A DNA stretch of 64,000 nucleotides from Candidatus Latescibacterota bacterium (GTDB lineage Bacteria > Latescibacterota > UBA2968). The stretch covers positions 310,001 to 374,000 of the forward strand of contig JAJEHL010000049.1 of the NCBI GenBank assembly GCA_022823725.1, given 5' to 3'. Shown in pieces: positions 27,282 to 36,123 of the stretch. The first letter of the stretch is position 1. Each line of letters starts with the position of its first letter. The position numbers were made by a program, and so were the translations under genes. Below the pieces are notes generated by a model. The model saw only the letters and a list, made by a program, of their open reading frames with translations. It did no database searches and was not told the DNA's origin.

Positions 27282-29165
27282 TTATTTTTTGTAAAACGCT
27301 TCACGCTGTAAGGTCACATCTTCAATCGGAACGGGTTTGGAGAGGCCGACTTTGAAGGCGAGCATCCACATGACGAAGATGCCGAAGAGCAGCATGATGA
27401 GTTGCCAGACCCAGAGTGAAGGCAAGCCAAAAGGTGCCCAGGTGGCCGGGGTATTGGGATCTGAAAATAGGGTGTTGCCAACCGTGGCAAAAGGTCCGAA
27501 TCCGATGAGGAACCACAAAACTGTGAGAATCCACGCCGGTGTCACCCATTTCTTCTGGTCGTCGGTGAGGCCAGAGACGGCCTGGATAAAGGCGTGGTGT
27601 TTTTCGCGTTTTTCGCGTTCTCCGTTGTTTTCTGAGGCAAATTTTGAGACGAGCAGGGCAATGATCAAATTGGCGAAGATACCCCAGCCTGCGCTGTGAA
27701 TGGTGAGGGGGAATGCGCCCCAGGGAAGTCCAAATACGGCCACTGTGCGGTCGGTCAAGGTGACGGCAATAAGGCCGGCGACAAGGCCCCAGACCACGCC
27801 TTTGCGGGTGAGCCAGGGAAAGTAACACACGCCCATGAGAGCCGGGTACATCTGGAAGCCGTAAGCAACGGCCAGGCCACCGAGCATGACGATGGCTCCG
27901 GTAAATTGCGCGGCGACGAAGAGCGCGACCACTGTGACGACGATGACGAAGATGCGCCCGCAGAGTTTTTGCACGCTGTCCGATGCGTCGGGAGATACGT
28001 ATTGTTTGTAGAGGTCGCGCGTGACCATGCCCGAGAAGGTGGACATGTAGGCGGCTCCGGTGGATTGCATTGCGGCGAGGGCACAAACCGCGAGCAGGCC
28101 AACGAGCCAGGGCGCTGAGTCGGTGAGCAGGTTGATGAGTTGGGGGACGAGGTTTTTGTCATTGGCGGATTCAAAGATGCCGTTTGCGATGAGGATGTTG
28201 CCCCCAATGCCCTGAAAGATGGTAAAGGTGAAGAGGATGATGCCGATGATAATCGAGGATGCCACCACTTGCTGCCAGCGGAAGGGTTCGCTGGTTTTGT
28301 TGGAAAAGCACCACATGGAAAAGGCGGGTGAGGATTGAATGCCCATGAGCGCGAACATGTAGGTGAGACACATCATGCCGGTCCACACGCTGCCCTGTGC
28401 TTCTGCCCCTGAAGATACCGCCTGAATAGTTCCCGGCATAGCGACGATGTTTGAGTGGCCATCGGGGGTGAGTTTTTGACCCGATGCGAGATCTTGTTTG
28501 ACATAATCTGCAAGGCCGTCGGTAAATCCGCCCCAACCGCCTGCAAAGCTGATGGCGATGCCGCCCAGGATGACAATGCCGAGGGCGAGCAAGACGCATT
28601 GGGCACAGTCAACATAGGCTACGGAGCGAAGACCGCCGGATGCGACGTAGATCATAACAATGGCAGAGAGGGCGAACATACCTATTTCAATGCCGATCAT
28701 GCCGTCGGTGAGTACGTGGAAGAGGTCGCCAGAGGCGCGGAGTTGTACGCCGAGATAAGGTACTGAAAAGAGGAAGGCGACGAGAACCGTGAGCAGGCGC
28801 ATGGCGTTGCCACCGTAGTAGGTGGTGTACATTTCGCCAGGGGTAATGTGTTCAAAGGCTCGCCCGACGACCCATTGGCGGCGCAAAAAGAGCACGCCAG
28901 TAAAGGGAATTGTGAGCGCATAGAAGGAGGCAAATGCGTAGGGCAGGCCATCGATGAGGATTTTGCCAGGGTGTCCTACAAAGGTCCAGCCGGAAAAGCT
29001 GGTGGCGGTGGCCGCAAGGACAAATACCCATAAGCCAATCGTGCGTCCGGCCACGAAGTAATCGGTTGATGTGCGTGAAGAAATGGCACCTCTGACACCC
29101 CAGAAGAGGCAATAAGCCCAGTAAAGTCCCACAAAAGCAAAAAGCCAGATGAGTTTAGCGTCCAC
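27282..29165 (-). CDS. Sodium:solute symporter (SSS family)
   Basis: The 627-residue protein has about 13-14 membrane helices. Hallmarks of the SSS family are DYFVAGRTIGLWVFVLAATATSFSGWTF-type sequence at residues 35-65 (quoted in part: FVAGRTIGLWVF) and GGLRSVAYVDCAQ near residue 170. It should co-transport sodium with a sugar, sugar acid, amino acid or small organic acid. The start is GTG at 29165, supported by GGGAGGG six bases upstream. It lies 86 bases downstream of the alcohol dehydrogenase gene, a probable catabolic operon. Confidence 0.88.
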   Translation of the reverse strand: MDAKLIWLFAFVGLYWAYCLFWGVRGAISSRTSTDYFVAGRTIGLWVFVLAATATSFSGWTFVGHPGKILIDGLPYAFASFYALTIPFTGVLFLRRQWVVGRAFEHITPGEMYTTYYGGNAMRLLTVLVAFLFSVPYLGVQLRASGDLFHVLTDGMIGIEIGMFALSAIVMIYVASGGLRSVAYVDCAQCVLLALGIVILGGIAISFAGGWGGFTDGLADYVKQDLASGQKLTPDGHSNIVAMPGTIQAVSSGAEAQGSVWTGMMCLTYMFALMGIQSSPAFSMWCFSNKTSEPFRWQQVVASSIIIGIILFTFTIFQGIGGNILIANGIFESANDKNLVPQLINLLTDSAPWLVGLLAVCALAAMQSTGAAYMSTFSGMVTRDLYKQYVSPDASDSVQKLCGRIFVIVVTVVALFVAAQFTGAIVMLGGLAVAYGFQMYPALMGVCYFPWLTRKGVVWGLVAGLIAVTLTDRTVAVFGLPWGAFPLTIHSAGWGIFANLIIALLVSKFASENNGEREKREKHHAFIQAVSGLTDDQKKWVTPAWILTVLWFLIGFGPFATVGNTLFSDPNTPATWAPFGLPSLWVWQLIMLLFGIFVMWMLAFKVGLSKPVPIEDVTLQREAFYKK

Positions 29166-29251
29166 GAAAAGCCCTCCCTGTTATGCCTGTATATCGATGC
29201 TGTTGGTGCTTACATCATAATATTTCGGAAACAGAATGGCAACCTTTGATT

Positions 29252-30529
29252 TTACCAGGCGACCATTGCATCTTTGAACAGGCTTTCCAGGTCTTCGGCT
29301 TCTGCGGGGCGCGGTGAGAGTTTGGTGACGCGGTGTTGGGGGAGGGTGCCTTCGACGAGTGCGGGGATGTCGCTTTCGGTGAATCCGATTGCCGACAGGC
29401 CATTGGGTACTTCGAGCAGTTTCATCATTGCGACGACTTGATCGGCGAGGATGTGGCCCGCTTCGTCGGGAGATGCATTGGAGATGTCTGCGCCCATAAT
29501 TTGTGCTGCCCGAAGATGGCGGTCTGGTTGCGCGGGTCCTGTGAAGCGAAAGACGGGAGGGGCGTTGAGGACGACGGACATGCCGTGTGGGATGATGGCG
29601 TGGTCCGTGATCATGCCTTTGGGTTTGAAGTCTCGCACCATGCCCGATACGGGATACGACATGCCATGGCAGAGGTGAACGCCGGCATTGCCAAAGCCGA
29701 TGCCGGCGAGCGATGCAGCGAGGATCATTTGCGCACGGGCTTCGTCGTCGTCGGGGTTGCGAACCGCGCGGGGCAGGTATTGCGTGGTCATTCCTATGGC
29801 TTTGAGTGCCCACATGTCGGAAATGGGGTTGGCCCCCTGATAGGCGGGGCGTTCGATTGGGCGATTGGGTCTGGGGCGTTCGGTATAGGGGATGGCGGTG
29901 AAGGATTCGAGGGCGTGACAAAGGACGTCGAGGCCGGTTGCCGCCGCGATGGAAGGCGGCATGGTGCGCGTATTTTCTGGATCGACAATGGCGAGGTCGG
30001 GTTTGAGATAGCGGTGTGCGATACCGGTTTTGACATGGCGGTCAGAGAGATCCATAATGGCTACGCCCGTGGTTTCGCTTCCCGTGCCGGCTGTGGTGGG
30101 AATGGCAAAGAGGGGTTTGACGGGGCCGGGGACTGGTTTGCCCTGGCCGATGGGTGCGTTGATATAGGCGAAGAAATCGTCGGGATAGGTTGCAAATAGA
30201 TTCGCTGCTTTTGCCGTGTCGATAGATGAACCGCCCCCAATGGCGACATAGCCTTCGTAAGTGCCTTCGGTGGCGACGGCGATGGCGTCTTTGAAAGAGA
30301 CATCTGTGGGTTCCACGCGCACGCGGTCGAATAGGTCGTATTCAATGCCTTCGGATTCGAGGCTCTCTCTCGCGGTTTCAACAGGGGGGAGATTAACGAG
30401 GTTGGGATCGGTGATGACGAGGACGCGCTTGAGGCCCATGTCGGAAAGGTCCATGCCGATCTCTCGCGTTGTTCCCACCCCAAAGCGCAGGTTTGAGGCG
30501 CCCATTTGAAAGGCGGTGTCGTTGTTCAT
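29252..30529 (-). CDS. Iron-containing alcohol dehydrogenase, ADHFE1/HOT-like
   Basis: The 425-residue protein belongs to the group III metal-dependent alcohol dehydrogenases. It has the GGGSSIDTAKAANL nucleotide site near residue 100, PTTAGTGSE near 140, and metal ligands in GLDVLCHALESF, GVHLCHGMSYP and HAIIPHGMS. The YQGANPISDMWALKAI and ARAQMILAASLAGIGFGNAGVH-like blocks (the latter quoted in part: AGIGFGNAGVH) match hydroxyacid-oxoacid transhydrogenases, which oxidise 4-hydroxybutyrate with 2-oxoglutarate. The wider family also oxidises lactaldehyde or propanediol. Its symporter neighbour suggests use in catabolism of an imported hydroxy acid or sugar product. Confidence 0.85.
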   Translation of the reverse strand: MNNDTAFQMGASNLRFGVGTTREIGMDLSDMGLKRVLVITDPNLVNLPPVETARESLESEGIEYDLFDRVRVEPTDVSFKDAIAVATEGTYEGYVAIGGGSSIDTAKAANLFATYPDDFFAYINAPIGQGKPVPGPVKPLFAIPTTAGTGSETTGVAIMDLSDRHVKTGIAHRYLKPDLAIVDPENTRTMPPSIAAATGLDVLCHALESFTAIPYTERPRPNRPIERPAYQGANPISDMWALKAIGMTTQYLPRAVRNPDDDEARAQMILAASLAGIGFGNAGVHLCHGMSYPVSGMVRDFKPKGMITDHAIIPHGMSVVLNAPPVFRFTGPAQPDRHLRAAQIMGADISNASPDEAGHILADQVVAMMKLLEVPNGLSAIGFTESDIPALVEGTLPQHRVTKLSPRPAEAEDLESLFKDAMVAW

Positions 30530-30574
30530 GTTTTGATTCCGATAAGTAGCAGTTTTGATATTGTTGATCTTTCA

Positions 30575-30608
30575 GGTGCATCGCCCAGTGTCCGCTGACC
30601 GATGCACC
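30575..30608. repeat. Perfect inverted repeat downstream of the thioredoxin gene
   Basis: GGTGCATCG (30575-30583) and CGATGCACC (30600-30608) form a 9-base-pair stem with a 16-base loop. It lies between the thioredoxin stop and the dehydrogenase start. No U tract follows on the minus strand, so it is a stem-loop rather than a clear terminator. Confidence 0.6.
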
Positions 30609-30626
30609 GCAATTCGATCTCGTGCC

Positions 30627-31073
30627 TCACATGTCCATGTCCTCGTCGTCCTCAGTTGCGGCAATATGGCCCTCAATTTTGCCGATCATTTCATCGGCGG
30701 TGTTTTCCCTGGTCAGGGTTTCCAGCAGGGCCTTATCCGAGGGATTGATGACCAGGACCAGCCCGGTCTTGTTATTGGTTTTGAGGTGTTCTTCTATGCC
30801 GAGGGCAGCGGCCAGCAGGCGGGCCTGTCCAGTGCGGTCTTCGTCGGTCACGTCCAACGTGAGAAAGAGAACAGGCTCGGCAGACATGGTTTCTCGAACT
30901 TCGTCGAGAATGGGCACCAGTGCCTTGCAGGAGCCGCACCAGTCGGCGTGTACTTTGACCACGTACAGAGCTGGCGTGCCTTCGCCTTCCACTTCGACGG
31001 TGCCTGCAAAGGCGGGGGCTGCGGCGAACAAAAAGGCGAGGGCAATGAGGGAGAGCGTGCGTCGGGCTTGCAT
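30627..31073 (-). CDS. Exported thioredoxin-fold protein
   Basis: Started at the ATG at 31073 (AAGGAG upstream), the protein has about 148 residues. It has a signal peptide (ALAFLFAAAPAFA) and a thioredoxin domain with VHADWCGSCKALVP near residue 45. The active site is CGSC instead of CGPC. A His/Asp/Met-rich tail (DEDMDM) ends it. It should act in the periplasm as a disulfide reductase or shuffling enzyme. It is not obviously in an operon: 134 bases separate it from the sugar-ABC permease stop. The start is far better supported than the longer frame, which would lead with an unlikely 18-residue extension. Confidence 0.85.
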   Translation of the reverse strand: MQARRTLSLIALAFLFAAAPAFAGTVEVEGEGTPALYVVKVHADWCGSCKALVPILDEVRETMSAEPVLFLTLDVTDEDRTGQARLLAAALGIEEHLKTNNKTGLVLVINPSDKALLETLTRENTADEMIGKIEGHIAATEDDEDMDM

Positions 31074-31206
31074 GGGTGTACTCCTTGTAATGGGTGAATG
31101 AGCCATGTCGTTGGCTCGGATCTGCACCTTGCAGATATAAGATATGTTTTTTCTAACTCAAGTGATAAAAATAAGTTGCAAAAAACAGAGATGTGGTGGA
31201 TATCCG

Positions 31207-32145
31207 CTATCTTTCCCGATGTCTCAATCTATCGACTGCCACGGCGATGACGATAATAATACCGGTGACGATTTCTTGCACCCAATTTGGCAAGCCCATT
31301 TGTGAACAGCCAGAGCGGATGACGGTCATGATCAGGGCGCCGACCACGCTGCCGAGTACTGAGCCTTCGCCGCCCGAGAGGCTGCCCCCGCCGATGACAA
31401 CGGCTGCGATAACGTCGAGTTCGAGACCCACAGCGACCGTGGGATCGCCTACGGTGAGGCGAGAAAATTGGAGGAGTCCGGCTATGCCTGCGGATGTTCC
31501 AGCGAGGGCATAGACGAGTAATTTGGTGGCTTCGACACGGATACCGCACAGGCGAGCTGTGTTTTCGTTGGATCCAATGGCGACGATGTGTTTGCCCGGT
31601 CGGGTATAGGCGAGGAATCCGCCCGTGAGGAGGGCGAGGATGATGAGGAGCCACACGCCGGGCGGGAATATCCACCACGCATCTCGCGGAAGTGCTGCGA
31701 GCAGGTCGATGAGATAGGTGAGGGGAGCGTCGATTTTCTGTTCGTCAGCCAGCCCTTTGGCAATGCCGCGAAGGAGCAGTAGCGTGCCCAGGGTGACGAT
31801 AAAAGGTACGACACGAAAACGGGTGATAATCAGGCCGTTGACAAGGCCGCACAGCGTGCCTGTGAGTATGCCGATGAGTGCAGCGAACACGGGTGACAGG
31901 CCAGCTTGGAGCGATGCTGCGATGGTGACGGTGGTCAGGGCTATGATGGAGCCGACGGAAAGGTCAATGCCCCCGGCGATGATGACGAGGGTCATGCCGA
32001 GTGCTGCCGTGCCGACAATCGCTGTTTGACGTGCGATGGTTTCGAGGTTGCGACCACTGCTAAAGCTGTCGGGACCGAGAATGGCGAATAGGCCGTAAAC
32101 CATAAAGAGGCCGAGCAAGGGGGCAAAGCGCGATAGATGGTTCAC
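31207..32145 (-). CDS. Ribose-type ABC transporter permease
   Basis: The product is about 312 residues, with eight to ten helices, and shows the RbsC/AraH signature GIDLSVGSIIAL and the loop GSNENTARLCGI. I started it at GTG 32145, which has AGGAGG upstream and overlaps the ATPase stop by 4 bases (GTGA); the longer frame would run into the ATPase gene. It is the membrane subunit of the importer encoded here, together with the ATPase (32142-33635) and the binding protein (35143-36123). The substrate is a monosaccharide or polyol. Confidence 0.88.
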   Translation of the reverse strand: MNHLSRFAPLLGLFMVYGLFAILGPDSFSSGRNLETIARQTAIVGTAALGMTLVIIAGGIDLSVGSIIALTTVTIAASLQAGLSPVFAALIGILTGTLCGLVNGLIITRFRVVPFIVTLGTLLLLRGIAKGLADEQKIDAPLTYLIDLLAALPRDAWWIFPPGVWLLIILALLTGGFLAYTRPGKHIVAIGSNENTARLCGIRVEATKLLVYALAGTSAGIAGLLQFSRLTVGDPTVAVGLELDVIAAVVIGGGSLSGGEGSVLGSVVGALIMTVIRSGCSQMGLPNWVQEIVTGIIIVIAVAVDRLRHRER

Positions 32146-33635
32146 AGTGCGGCCTCCTGCCCGGTCGCTTCGAGCATGAGGCTGTGTTCGCTGCATTTGT
32201 CAACGGGACGCGCCGGACTGAGGCGGCCGCGATACATGACGGCGATGCGGTCGCATATTCCGAGGAGTTCGGGCAGGTAACTGCTCACGAGCAGAATGGC
32301 TTTGCCCTGTGTTGCGAGTTGGTCAATCAGGTGGTAGATGTCGGCTTTGCTGGCAATGTCGATGCCGCGCGTGGGTTCGTCCAAAAGAAGGCACGCCACG
32401 TCGTGGTGGAGCAGGCGGGCGAGTGCGACTTTTTGCTGGTTGCCGCCGGAGAGATCTGCAATGGGTTGTGCAGGTCCCGATGTGCGAATGCCGAGACGAG
32501 ATATCCACTGGCGCGTAATGGCGCGCAGTTTTCTGGGAGAGATGATTCCTCTGGGCAAGCGCGAGAGGGTGAGGTTATCGGCCAGGCTCATTGACTGGGC
32601 GAGGCCCTCGTCTTTGCGGTCTTCGCTGAGCAATCCCATTCCCTGGGCAAGACGCTGTGCAGGTGTTGCGCGGACTGTGTTATGCGCGAAGGTGATATGG
32701 CCTTTGCGGATGGGATCAAGGCCAAAGAGGGCGCGCAAGAGTTCCGTGCGGCCCGCGCCGATGAGTCCGCCGATGCCCAATACTTCTCCACGGTGCAAGA
32801 CGAGGGATGCGCTGTGAGGAAGAGGGTCGCCAGCGAGGTTTTTGAGGTCGAGGAGCGGCTCGCCCGGTGTGCGATTGGAGCGGGGGAAAAAGTCGTCGAT
32901 TTGACGACCGACCATGAGGTGGACGATGTCGGATATGGGGGTTGAGGCGACCAAACCGCTGCCGGCTTTTTTCCCGTCTCTCAGAACTGTGAATTGGTCG
33001 GCGACTTCTTTGATTTCTTCGAGGAAATGCGAGATATAGACGATTGCCAAATTTCGCGCTTTCAGGCGTTGCATCACGCGAAATAAGCGGTCGGCATCTG
33101 CGCGCGTGAGGCTGCTGGTGGGTTCGTCGAGGACGAGGACGCGGCATTGAACGGATAGTGCGCGTGCAATTTCTACGATTTGCCGTTCGGCAATGGTGAG
33201 GGTACTCACGCGCGCGTGGGGATCGATATCGGCATGGTCGAGTTCTGCCAGCGCATTTTGAACCAGGGCGTGCATGTCTGATTTTTGCAATAACCCATGT
33301 CGCGTGATTTCCATTCCGAGGAGAACGTTTTCCACAACGGTTAGATGGGGCGCGAGGGAGAGTTCTTGATAGATCATGACCACGCCCTGCTGTCGCGCCT
33401 GAAGGGGGGAGGTAGGTGTGAAGGGCGATCCGTCAACGGTCATTTCTCCAGCATCGGGTTGTAAGGCTCCCGATAGCACTTTCATCAGGGTGCTTTTGCC
33501 CGCGCCATTTTCACCGATGAGGGCGTGGATTTCCCCGGGTGAAACGACAAAATCGACGTTGTCGAGGGCGATGGTCGCGCCAAAGGTTTTGTGCATGCCG
33601 CGCATGGCAAAGCGCGGATGTTTGGGAATGGACAT
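32142..33635 (-). CDS. Ribose-type ABC transporter ATP-binding protein
   Basis: The 497-residue protein is a tandem double ATPase of the RbsA/MglA kind. The first domain has Walker A GENGAGKST and a signature near ISTLTIAERQ. The second has the degenerate GLIGAGRTELLRALFG and the signature LSGGNQQKVALARLL before LLLDEPTRGID. Duplicated ATPases with a degenerate second Walker A are the rule for carbohydrate uptake family 2. It lies 20 bases downstream of the metalloprotease gene and overlaps the permease gene. Confidence 0.9.
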   Translation of the reverse strand: MSIPKHPRFAMRGMHKTFGATIALDNVDFVVSPGEIHALIGENGAGKSTLMKVLSGALQPDAGEMTVDGSPFTPTSPLQARQQGVVMIYQELSLAPHLTVVENVLLGMEITRHGLLQKSDMHALVQNALAELDHADIDPHARVSTLTIAERQIVEIARALSVQCRVLVLDEPTSSLTRADADRLFRVMQRLKARNLAIVYISHFLEEIKEVADQFTVLRDGKKAGSGLVASTPISDIVHLMVGRQIDDFFPRSNRTPGEPLLDLKNLAGDPLPHSASLVLHRGEVLGIGGLIGAGRTELLRALFGLDPIRKGHITFAHNTVRATPAQRLAQGMGLLSEDRKDEGLAQSMSLADNLTLSRLPRGIISPRKLRAITRQWISRLGIRTSGPAQPIADLSGGNQQKVALARLLHHDVACLLLDEPTRGIDIASKADIYHLIDQLATQGKAILLVSSYLPELLGICDRIAVMYRGRLSPARPVDKCSEHSLMLEATGQEAAL

Positions 33636-33655
33636 AGAGAATATGCCTGACCGCT

Positions 33656-35131
33656 TTATCGGATAAATCCCAATGTGCGGTAGATAATGTGGGGGTCAAT
33701 CACGACAGCGGGTTTTGAGTTGCGCGTAATTTGTTTTCCAAAAGCAGAAGCGAATAGGAGGAAGTCCGAGAAGCCGACTATACCATCTGTATCGATGTCG
33801 AATCGCGGGTCAAAATCCGGCTCTGAACTATTCTTGCCAAAGTGGGCAGCGAATAAGAGGAAGTCCGTGAAGCCGATCACGAGATCGCCGTCAAAATCGA
33901 AGACTGCGAGCGCGACTGTGGGGGTAAAACGGACTTTTTCGAGGTACGCAAATAACAGGCCGAGATCCCGAGACGATTCAGAGATTAACACATCTGTCCC
34001 TTGTTGCTCAATCCTGAAATCTGTGGATCCGCGGTGTTTAATTGCAAGTACGTTTTCATAGGCGGTCTTGAACTCTGTCGCGTCCCGTTCCGTATCCCAG
34101 GTCGTGAACAGGACGAGAGCGGGTGTGTTATCCTGGCGGTGTTTGAGGACGACATACTGGTCGCCATGCCAGCCAGCGGCTGCCGAGTGTGATGGGGTAT
34201 TGACATCAAAGGTATTGAAGATAATTCTGAGGCCCAATTCGCCCAGTGTATCCCTATCCAGCAATTCCCAATCTCCTGCGAAGGGTTCATTTGCCAAATT
34301 TGGAAGCGCGATCTCTTCGAAGGATTCCCCTGAGAAGTATTTGTTCGGGTGAAGGATGTGTTCCATCGACATGGGCGGAGTGGTGTACGCGCGATTCACT
34401 GTTGCCCAACCTCCGCGTTTTTTCAACTCAAATACAAAGGCCAGCCCACGGAAATAGATTCCAATTTGCTGTTCAAATAGAAAATCGGGGATTTCGTCCG
34501 TTTCATTGACGGCCGTGTTGATAATATTGTTTATGATTCGCTGTAGTTCTGCATCTGATACCGCTTGTCCTGCACGATCAAAAGACCAGAGGAATTCCAC
34601 CAGCGTCGCGTCCCCTTCGGCCAGAGCTTGATGGGCCAATAATTGATCGCTGTTTGTTGCGCTGTTTTGTAAGCGGTCGAGTCCAAAGTGCTGGTCCTGT
34701 AGCACATGCGTGAGTTCATGTGCTATAATTACTCGAAGTATTTGTGGGGAAATTGATCCTATCGGGAAGTTGACAGAACGTGTTGCGGGATCGTAATAGG
34801 CTCCAACCTGTTCCAGCAAGGTCCTTTTCATCGCTTCGAAGTCGAAAGGGATACCGCCGCGGTGCAATCCGAGGACGCGGATAAACAGATCGTAGTTTTG
34901 GCGAGTTATTAGCGGTACAGATTCATTGAACTGTTCATTTAAGAAGGCGGCGATTTCCGCGTTTGTCTGATAGCGTATTGTGAATGGCTGGACAAAGTTG
35001 AGCGATCGAATTGACGATACTTGTGGCTTAATCGCTTCGCTCAGCGCAGTCAGGTCGGGTAAGAACTGCGATAGGGCGACTGAAGGGATGGCGATGATCA
35101 TTATTGCAATTCGAAAAAGTTTTTTCACCAT
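33656..35131 (-). CDS. Secreted metalloprotease-like protein with two EF-hand/dockerin-like repeats
   Basis: The 491-residue protein has a signal peptide (FRIAIMIIAIPSVALS). The mid-region carries the zinc-peptidase motif HELTH in IIAHELTHVLQDQHFGL near residue 135, and a possible glutamate ligand in HQALAEGDATL about 30 residues on. The C-terminal 80 residues hold two repeats of the form DFDGDLVIGFTDFLLFAAHFGK and DIDTDGIVGFSDFLLFASAFGK (cited in part: GFTDFLLFA, GFSDFLLFA), each a calcium loop followed by a helix, as in dockerins. It sits between the sugar binding-protein gene and the ATPase gene, with 11 and 20 bases of spacing, so it belongs to the transport operon. The substrate is unknown. 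Confidence 0.75.
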   Translation of the reverse strand: MVKKLFRIAIMIIAIPSVALSQFLPDLTALSEAIKPQVSSIRSLNFVQPFTIRYQTNAEIAAFLNEQFNESVPLITRQNYDLFIRVLGLHRGGIPFDFEAMKRTLLEQVGAYYDPATRSVNFPIGSISPQILRVIIAHELTHVLQDQHFGLDRLQNSATNSDQLLAHQALAEGDATLVEFLWSFDRAGQAVSDAELQRIINNIINTAVNETDEIPDFLFEQQIGIYFRGLAFVFELKKRGGWATVNRAYTTPPMSMEHILHPNKYFSGESFEEIALPNLANEPFAGDWELLDRDTLGELGLRIIFNTFDVNTPSHSAAAGWHGDQYVVLKHRQDNTPALVLFTTWDTERDATEFKTAYENVLAIKHRGSTDFRIEQQGTDVLISESSRDLGLLFAYLEKVRFTPTVALAVFDFDGDLVIGFTDFLLFAAHFGKNSSEPDFDPRFDIDTDGIVGFSDFLLFASAFGKQITRNSKPAVVIDPHIIYRTLGFIR

Positions 35132-35142
35132 TTTTGTTCCAT

Positions 35143-36123
35143 TTACTTAAGCCATTTATCCAGGTCTGGCGTCAATACATCTTTGATGTCTGGATCGTTC
35201 ATATTGTCTTTGGTGACGAGGGCAACGCCGGTGTCGATGCGCTTTTCAACGGGTTGATTTTTTAGATGTGCGACTATGGTTTTGACGCCGATGTAGCCCA
35301 TTCTAAAGGGGTTTTGCAGTACAAGCCCGTGGATCTGGTCGTTTTCGAGGGCTTCGACGAGTTTTTCCGAGCTGTCAAAGCCGATGAAGATGACACTGCC
35401 AGCGAGGCCCGCATCTTGCAGAGCGCGCAGCATGCCAAATGTGGTGGATTCGTTGGGGCAGAAGATGCCCTGGATGGTGAGTTTGCCATTTGCGTCCTTC
35501 AGTGGGGCGAGCATGTTTTCGCTGGCCTGATACGCGCTTTCAGTGGTGGCACCGCCGTGCTGATTTGATGAGACAATTTCGATGTCTGAATGCTCGCCTA
35601 TTGCGTCGAGGAATCCCTGTTCGCGTTTCATTGTGCTGGCAGAGCCTTCCTGATAGCGCAGCATAACGACTTTGCCCTTTTGGTTCAGGCGTTGGGCCAT
35701 GTCGGCACCTGCGAGGCGTCCTCCGCGATAATTGTCGGTGGCGACAAAGGCGACGAAGGCGTCGCTTTGAAGACCCGAGTCGATAATGACGACCGGGATG
35801 CCACTGCGCACGGCATTGGCGACGGGTACGCGAAGGGCTGTGTCGTCGAGGGGCGCGAGCACAATGCCCGAAACGCCGCGCGAGATGAAGTTTTCGACCA
35901 GTGCGATCTGGTCTTCGCGGTCGTCTTCTTTGAGTGGTCCTTTCCATATTATTTCTATGTCTAACTCGCGCTGTGCTTTGACTGCGCCTGCGTGAATCGA
36001 TTTCCAGAACTCGTGGGTTGTGCCTTTGGGTATGACGGCAATGGTTGTCTTTTCTGGGCCGGTTTGTTCACTGCCACAAGCGATAAAGAGCATAAGGGCC
36101 AATGAGATTAAGATGCGGTTCAT
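35143..36123 (-). CDS. Sugar ABC transporter substrate-binding lipoprotein
   Basis: The 326-residue protein has a lipoprotein signal (ALMLFIAC, Cys16) and a periplasmic-binding-protein type 1 fold of the RbsB class: IAVIPKGTTHEFWKSIHAGA at the start, GIVLAPLDDTAL near residue 90, and GRLAGADMAQRLNQKGKV near 135. Conserved aromatic and Asp residues suit pyranose binding. The ATG overlaps the short-chain dehydrogenase stop by 4 bases (ATGA). It feeds the importer encoded downstream. Confidence 0.9.
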   Translation of the reverse strand: MNRILISLALMLFIACGSEQTGPEKTTIAVIPKGTTHEFWKSIHAGAVKAQRELDIEIIWKGPLKEDDREDQIALVENFISRGVSGIVLAPLDDTALRVPVANAVRSGIPVVIIDSGLQSDAFVAFVATDNYRGGRLAGADMAQRLNQKGKVVMLRYQEGSASTMKREQGFLDAIGEHSDIEIVSSNQHGGATTESAYQASENMLAPLKDANGKLTIQGIFCPNESTTFGMLRALQDAGLAGSVIFIGFDSSEKLVEALENDQIHGLVLQNPFRMGYIGVKTIVAHLKNQPVEKRIDTGVALVTKDNMNDPDIKDVLTPDLDKWLK

